The position numbers were made by a program, and so were the translations under genes. This document shows, piece after piece, positions 28,601-37,600 of a stretch of 64,000 nt of DNA. Source of the stretch: Petrosia ficiformis (Eukaryota > Porifera > Demospongiae > Haplosclerida > Petrosiidae); NCBI GenBank assembly GCA_947044365.1, contig OX345644.1:2925737-2989736 (forward strand), in the 5' to 3' direction. Each line of letters begins with the position of its first letter. The stretch's first letter is position 1. Under the pieces are notes generated by a model, which saw only the letters and a list, made by a program, of their open reading frames with translations, was not told the DNA's origin and did not search any database.

Positions 28601-31600
28601 AAAACATTAGCAAAAAATCATGTACGATGTTAAAAACCATTGTTTTTTAGTACATATCATAACGAAAACGGGTTTTGGGACTCTTACTGCTTTTAATAAC
28701 AGTTCTATTGCAATTCTATTGTGAAGAAAATCCAGTTGAAACGGTTACGAGGTACTTACATTTTGGGGACTCTAAGCAGTGTGGTAGGTCATATAGTTCA
28801 ACACTCCAGTTTTCTAGCTGAAGGTATAGCACTCCTATGTTGGTTGGTGATATTATCAATCAGTTTAACAAAAGTGTTCTTTAATGATACACGATTTAAA
28901 ACAAGTTCTTTACCAGTCTTGCATGCATAGCGCATTGTATTTAGAGGGGAGGGGCTGGCTAAAAAAGATAGGGTGGGGCAACGGAGTGTACGGAAATGCG
29001 TGGGCGTTTCCAATCCCTTATACGTAGTCTATATAATCTATGGTTCTAGGCTCTTCGAGCTACAGACAAGCCAGGAAGATTCAGAAACTGCTAATAACTG
29101 TTGTATATAGCAGAGAAACAGTATAAATATTATGCAAGAATCTTTAACAAGTAAGTATAATAAGTTGTTAAGTTTCAGATATGAGGAAATCATTATTTAG
29201 AACCTTGTAGGAATACTTCAGTCAGTTCATTAAAGATCTGTGTACTTAGACTGCAATCAGGCTTACACTTACTTCTTCAGGCCCCAGCTTTTGAGTACAC
29301 AGAAAGGTAGAGACACTAGTGCCATCAGCAATGCTTAATACATAGTCATCACAAAGCAAATATAGGGATTTTTTTTTTCTCTATATACACTTGTTCTAAT
29401 CATTAATAATACATAACATATGAAATTACAATATTGACTCTATAAAATGGAACTCACTCTGAGTTGGTGGTATTGGACGACCAGAGCAGACACATAATGA
29501 ACTCAAAAAGTCAAGATATCTTGTATCCTGTGTTATATATATAGTAAATGATAATCTTTTAAAATAATTGAGTATAATTACCAGTGTTGTGCAGAACTGA
29601 TCAATCATGTGACCCATTCTAGTTGCAGCCATTTTTGAAACAATAGTCCTATGATTGAATATACAAACAAACATTTAAATTAACAAAAAAAATAGTGTGT
29701 ATACTATGTTAGTGGTATTATTTGCAGTAATGTGTGAGTAATTAATGATGATATTACAATGATAAATTAATAATTATCATAATGATGATAAAGTGGTACT
29801 ATTAATGACTGCCGAACATTAAATACTAACCGATTGTCTTGTACAATTTCTACAAGAACTTCTTCGGCATTGAGACCTTTTCGCATCTGAACACCAAGAT
29901 AAAAAAATAAGTAACACAATAAGATAATATATATTATATATATGTAATATATATAGTATGCTAATAGGTCTTATATACAAAATATAAGAACTGAGTTTGT
30001 GTCTGAGGATGTGATATAGCCCGAGCCTGCGAGGGCTATATCACATCTGAGGACACAAAACAAGGGTCCTATATTTTGTATATAGCATACTATATACAAT
30101 ATATTGTATGATGGTGACATCTCCTGCATAGTGTGCACATGGAAGGTCTATATAGGACTCACCACATCAAAGGGATGATGTCACCATCATACTTTATATT
30201 ATTATATATATATATATATATACATATATATAATATAATTATATATAATATAGAAATATATCCAATTGTCTATTAAAAATAATTGTAGCATTTTCCAATT
30301 TCCATAGTTAATCTTTGTATACAAATTGGCCAGCTAAAATCTTGGAAACTAACACCATAATTATGTAGATGAAGTAAACTTATAACAATGGTATGTATGT
30401 ATGTATGTTATAATCACTGAGCAAGAGTGTGAGGTGATTAATGTATATATGTTGTTAGTACATGTAGGTGTGTTGTAGTGAATATATTTTCGAAAGGGAA
30501 AAGTACTATCTATATCTTTGTGTAGCTTCTCCTAACGTTTCATCTTGAGATCTGAGTGTGGTTGACTGAAGGTTTCATTTTTGATTCATAAAACCTGTGG
30601 TTACTTTTGAAGTTTTGCTGTATTGGGATATATGCATAGGTTATGTCATGCCATGAGTGCTACTGTATATCAGTTCACTGAGCTCTAGGGGTGCAAGCCT
30701 AATATTGCACAAGAGGGCATGACATAACCAATATATTGCATATCATGATGAAGCCACCCTTTAAAGCTTCTGACAGTGCACTAAGGTTTGATATGTGCAC
30801 TGTGTAGTTTGTTGATTCATTAAGCTGTATAAACATAACTTTGATGTCATGCCCACTTGTGCATTATCAGGCTCATGGCATATACATATACATGTAGTAT
30901 AAACCTAAAACCACTTTTAGCTTTTGGTAAAGCAATTTTTATGTTTATTTAGCTAACTAAAGAAAAGCTTTGTAAAACAGAAAAAACTGACTGAAAATAT
31001 TTTGGTGCTAACTAGCTAAAACAACTAAATGCATCACAGCATTTTATTACCAAAGCTCATGTGATATTATCTCCCTGTACATACTTGAGTCTGGAAGAAT
31101 TCAATGAATCGAGCCAAATAATTTTCATTCTTGCGGCTATCACCCTCCAAATATTTTTTTAAAACATTGTAACATTCTCTGCAGATTTCAGCTTGACTCC
31201 TATAATCATTGTAATGATAATTTTCACAAATATGTTTGTCATAATCACTCACTGTTTGACTTCTGGCAAATTTCCTGATTTAAGAATCTCTGCTAATTGC
31301 TCAATGACCTGAAATATAATATGAATAGTATATGTAGACATCACAAGGAATTATACTTGTGCATTATAAATATAAGTATGTAAAGATGAGATCATAAACG
31401 TCCTGCACAATATAATATTATCACGACCCCAAAATATTTGTGAATCAGGTTAAGCCTAATATTATTTTAGTTAATCAACTATAACTAAACTAAAAGTTTG
31501 AGAAAACCATCATACTATAACTATAACTAGAAGTGGTCATTATCGTTATACTAAAACATCACTAGTTCCTGTACAAAAGGCTGAATACCATACGTTTAAA

Positions 31601-34600
31601 AAAGGAGGGTTTCGAATTAAGCAACAGAAGTGCTTATTTTTCAGAATAATTATTAAACATTATTTCATTTTCTATAGTGTCATAGGATATTCTGTTGCTT
31701 TGACACGTATTTACAAACATAACACAGAACCTCATGATGAAGAACCTCGTCCAGTGTATGTCACACCAGGGGAAACACTCACATACCTTGATTCTAACAT
31801 TAATTCTAATATTATTGAAACAAGGAATGAGAACCAGAACAGAATCAATTCTGATTCTTATGATTATGCTCCTACTACAACTGTTAATAATTTACCAAGT
31901 AGTCTCCCCACCCACCCTCCTCCTCCTCCTCCTCCTCTGTCTCAACCTCCTTCCATTGTTGAAGAACTCCATAATGAAGATTGGTCAACTGGCTGGGATA
32001 AAAAATCTTGAGTTTTATAAAAATTGTATAATTCACTAGACCCTCTGGTATTATACCATGTTAAGGTGAGACAAAACAACACTGGCTATAACAAAAAAGA
32101 AAGGAAAAACAGATTTACTCTGAGGTTTCTCAAAAGTTTTTGCTGGTTTTTAGTGTCTCTTTCATCACCAGTGACAAACCAATTTTGTAATTCCACAAGT
32201 GTATCTAGGACACGTTTTGACTGTTGCTGAGACAATCCAACACCCTCCTGAATCTGTAAAAATATTTATAGGAATTGTTAAGATATCTCATTACCATTTA
32301 TGCATATTATTACACATCAACTATGTATTTAAATTAACCACAAACACTTATAATTATGATCAGTAATATGATCTAACAGTACTGGTACAATACCAGCTAC
32401 ATAATTGAACCTGTCTAACAAGTCTTCAGAGACCTAAGTGGTATATAATAGGACTATGATTGCATATCTAAGTATAATAAAACAATCAATACCTCTTGTA
32501 GTGTGAAGGAGTCATAGTCACCTCTATGTTTGCTAGTCATGAGCTGAAACAGAAGATGTAAGTAATTGATAAATGGTAGGGTAGTGTAATGAACAATGTT
32601 TGATATGGATACGAAACATTTAGATATTATATATACAGAAAAAACAATAAATGATATACACATGTAACTTGATACCTTGTATAGCTCTGCAGAGTCCCAT
32701 TGAAGACCAGCTAGTCCTTTTGCTTTAGGATCGAAATTCTTTCGTACATAGTGTTCTATAAAAAAAAAACAAAATAGAATTACGTAAGTATTCCCAAGCA
32801 AGAAGCAAACTCACCTTTGTTCTCCAGATGAAGCCATCTTCCACTGAGTAGATGTTTGATACAAGCATATGATTCCAATAGCACTTCATGTCCTTCCTAA
32901 TTGCATGAAATAAAATGATTTATTAGACATTATAGTAATTATAGTAAATGATCACCCAAGAATGGAATCTCGATGTTGATAAAAATACAAATAATTTGTG
33001 TGGTATACATAAGTACAACATCGAGAATGTAATACTATGTGTAAATCTTCAATAGAACAATGTGTAGTCAATGAATAAAGAGTAATTAAGCACATTAAAG
33101 CAGAGGAGTGGTAAAGCTATGATAAATATTGTCTCCTGAACTTAGTATAATTATAAAGAATCATAGTGTATGTATGATCTTTAGTCTGTATGAGTTTGAT
33201 TATCGATAATTATGAATGTTTTACCTCAATCAATGGATAAAAACTAAAAAGAGTGTCAAAATCAGAATCGTCAAAAGCTCTCTTTTTCAAAGTAACCTGG
33301 ATCGGATTAAGCATCATAGATATACTACATACATGTACATGGACACACACTCAACTACACACATACACACAAACTCACATGCAGACAAGCACATACATGT
33401 ATGTACAACTGCATACAGAAATGCATACACACACTCAAACATTAATAATTTGAGTGATTATACAAACAACATTAACATAATAATTATGATAAACAATGAA
33501 AGCAGCTAATATAATATATTATAGCATATTAACCTTGAAGTCAACTGTAACACATAAATACATTCTGGTAGGTAGATGTTTGATTCTACACCTTTCACCC
33601 CAGGACAAGATTTCACCTATGGGAAAATGAAAAATATTTATACAGCATCAACTTGTTTCATTATTTCCTGTACCTGTTCTTGGGTCATCATCTTTCTCAA
33701 TTTGCCAATAAGTATTGGCAGACGTTGATGGCTGAGAGCGCTTCCTTGAGTCTACTCTCCTTTGACGACAGTGTACTGTGAGTATCATGTGAATACATGT
33801 GAATGTCATGTGATGTTGAGTACATCCCTTTGTGTTAACTTGATATACTCAATCTTTATAGTCATCCGTCCATACATTCATCCATCCATCCATCCATCCA
33901 TCCATCCACATCCATCCATCCATCCATCCATCCATCCATCCATCCATCCATCCACCCATCATTATCCATCCACTCATCCATGCAGTGTAATTAAAGAGTG
34001 ATATACCATCTTCAACAATACGGTTTGAAGAAGCAAATGACCCTTCGGCTACAATATAGCATTCATCCTCTTTATGAAATAACCTCACACAACTTCCAGT
34101 CTGTGGGATGAGGAATAAAGAATGCTATAAAGGTTTAACACTATTGTAGGACATAAAGACTAGCCCATGTGTTAAACTAACTACCATTGTGGCTACAGAT
34201 AAGTTACAATATGCCTATACTTTACAGTTTAATGTGCACGTGAATGTGTAGATAGTGATATTACTATAGTGTGTATAGTGAAACATGAGATAATAAACAT
34301 TTGAATATAGTGGTTGTAATAATAATCATGTGTATGTGTTTATATGTGTGAATAAATGTATTTGTGTGTCAGTATCTGCTTACCCTTAAAGCTTTGTCTG
34401 GTTGCTTGACTGATGGAGAGTAGTGATAAATCAGTGTGAGAGCGGACTCAGTAGTTGAGAGATTTAACTCATGGCTGTAAAGAAATACAAATGTATGTAT
34501 CTATGTATGTATGTAATATTGTACATATGTACGTAACTGTACATATGTATGTTGGTATTTATCTATGTAGGTAAGTATGTATGTATAAATGTATTTGTAT

Positions 34601-37600
34601 TATAGGAAGCCATAAGATGAAAGCTACCGCGATCAGTGTATGTTACGTAGACCCCAACTTCCTGTTAAATATACATATTCCACCGGACATGACTCTTAAA
34701 AGATTAAAGCAACTGACAGTGATATATATATATTCCACCGGATGTTTTTTAACAACATAGTAATAGAACAAAACAAAACAATAGTTTTTAATAATAGTTG
34801 ATCTTCCTCTTCCATCTTAATCTAAACACCGTGAACTGGGAGTCTCTTCTGTATAATACATTGGGAGTATCACAGCTGTAATGAAGAATACCTGAAAGCA
34901 ATTTGTGAATGTTTCTTGGAGGATATTGGTCACCATCAACGTGGCGAACCTCAGCTATGAAAGTTGAAAACCATCTATCTGATTCTTCCTTTTGTATGTA
35001 CACAAAATGATTCTTTTTGGTTAAAGAAAGCTTTAGACACTTTTTTCGAACATCTTGAATTTCCAAATCTGCATTCTCTTTCACTAGTTCGATATCCAAA
35101 TTCGAAGATTTCGAACAGTCTCACACACTAAAATATTGTGACGTAATGGTAGTTACTAGGAGATAAACCGCAACAGTCATGACGCAATAGATATTGCTAG
35201 GATACCAAAATAATTGCATAGCAACTGCGTGAGTGGCGTCTTTCATCTTATGGCTTCCTATCAATACAAGCCATATAGAACATGACCTCACCTCGTGTCG
35301 TATCAGGTATACACTCAAATGATATTCATAATCCCTCGGGCTACGCCCTCGGGATTATGAATATCATTTTCATGTATATCTGATACACCCCTCGCGGTCA
35401 TGTTCTATCTATTACATACAGGCATACACATTTTCATAACTATACATATGTTTGTATATAAGTGTATATGTATGTGTATCATACTTATCAGGTAGCACAT
35501 TGTACCCAGCTTTCCCTTGACTACGACCACTGACATGTAGATACTGTCCCTGTGTCTTCATACTTTCAAGTTTAAGTTGATCTCCAAATCTCACCTACAG
35601 GTTGAACACACGAGCAATATCCATTAAATTTATAAACATTTAAACAGGTGTATATATAAATTCCTCTGTCAAAAGTAGTACTGTTATTTTAGTGTGTAAA
35701 TACAATTACATGGTTATCCATAATGATATGTATGTACCTTATCTCCTTCAGATCGGACTTTATATCTTGGGAGAATTTTAAAAATAGCACCATCAGAGTT
35801 TTCATCCATTAAATTGACCTATTGATATCATTAGTGATATATATATAATAATAGACAGGCAAACTAGGTATAGGTATTAGATGGATAAAGACACTTTACA
35901 AACCAAGCTTTTTATACTTAGGAATACAACACACACAATCATATGTGTGGGACTATTTCCATCTTTTACAGTGGTTTTAGTTTCATTTTCACAGCAATGT
36001 CTATGAGCAGTGCAAAAAAGTAGTAATACATACAAACTTATACAAAACAATGAGTGAATACAGACAGATATTAGGCAATTTTAGTTGCCTATAATATCTG
36101 AAGTATAGGCAAAACCAAATATAGGTGCAAAACTTCTGTATAAGATAGATTTGGAGAAAAGATGCTGAATCCTTAGGTTGGATTTGAACCCATGACCCTG
36201 GGTTGCTAGATAATTGCTCCACCACATAACCAACTAAGCCACTGTGTTATATATAGTGACAAAACCAAGGTGGTCTCCATCCATTCTCTATGGAGGTGGT
36301 GGGAGATGTTCCCATAGGCATAATAGCCTATATCTTCTCTCCCACAGTATCTTTCAAAGAAATCAATTTTTTACAACAAACTAATGTTGTCAGCTGTTAT
36401 TTAAAAGACACATAGCAAGTACATATTACAAACTTACAAGCAGGTTATTGCTTTCAGTTTTAGAGGCTTCTGAGCAAACTGTGACATACTTCTTGGATCC
36501 AGTGTGTTGAATCTACAAGAAAATAATTATACTCAATTAATAATTACATTACATACAAATGGTACAGTGTTTGTCTTAGGTGGGCACAAAATAAACACTT
36601 GTGCCAGTTAAGATCAGAAATTCATTTATAAGTATATCAATAGGCTGAAGAGTTTATACATTAAATATATTGAATTTTGGAAATGTTATATAAATTATGG
36701 GAATCAATCTGTATGAATTTTGATATGGGAGCGAGTCCAAGACCAAACTAATAACTTGATTATAGGAATAAATCTGTATGAATTTGATATGGGAATGTGT
36801 CTAAGTCCAAACAATAATAACCTGATTACCAACCACAATAATGTAAACTATAGTACATCCCACCACCTATAACTATATGGTCAGATAAAGATATGGGTTC
36901 TGTATACTTTATCATAAAACATACAGTATTAGATTATACTGTCTGGTAGAGTTTGTGATACCTGGAGTAGATCACCATAAAGCACTTTTGTGCCAACTCT
37001 TCTGATTTGTTCTTGTTCATTCACTAAATCTGCCTTTATAGCTCTCTGTGAAGGACAAATTATTTCAATTGCATTGACCTCAAAATGTTATTATAAATAA
37101 TTAACTATGTGAATAATTTACAAGATCTAGACACAATAAAACAGTGTTACTCCTCTGATAGTTGGTATTATTTCAAGAAGCCAATCTACAAAAAAGGCAT
37201 CAATTGTACACTATAGCTTAATTCTGGAGTACTATTATTCTCTTTGAACTGAAATAAGAGACTGTTTCTGTCTGTTGTATTCACTACTGTTTTTAGAATT
37301 ATTGTATAATCATATATAGTTCAGAGCAGCAAGCTAACTTTGTTACACTGCAAGAACAAAATAACTGATTGATTGGTTATTACAGTTGCAAAGATTTAAA
37401 GTGCATTTGTGGTCATATCGTTGATGCCATAACATTTACTGAAATTTTGCTAACATTCCCATCTTTCATGTCACTTCATTTTCAAATATATTAAAATATG
37501 AGCTGGCAGGTTTTCAATTCCAACCATTTACGTAATTTTGTTGACAGTAAGTGACATGAAACTGAAATATTATACAAAGAAGTTAGCAAAATAGAATGTT

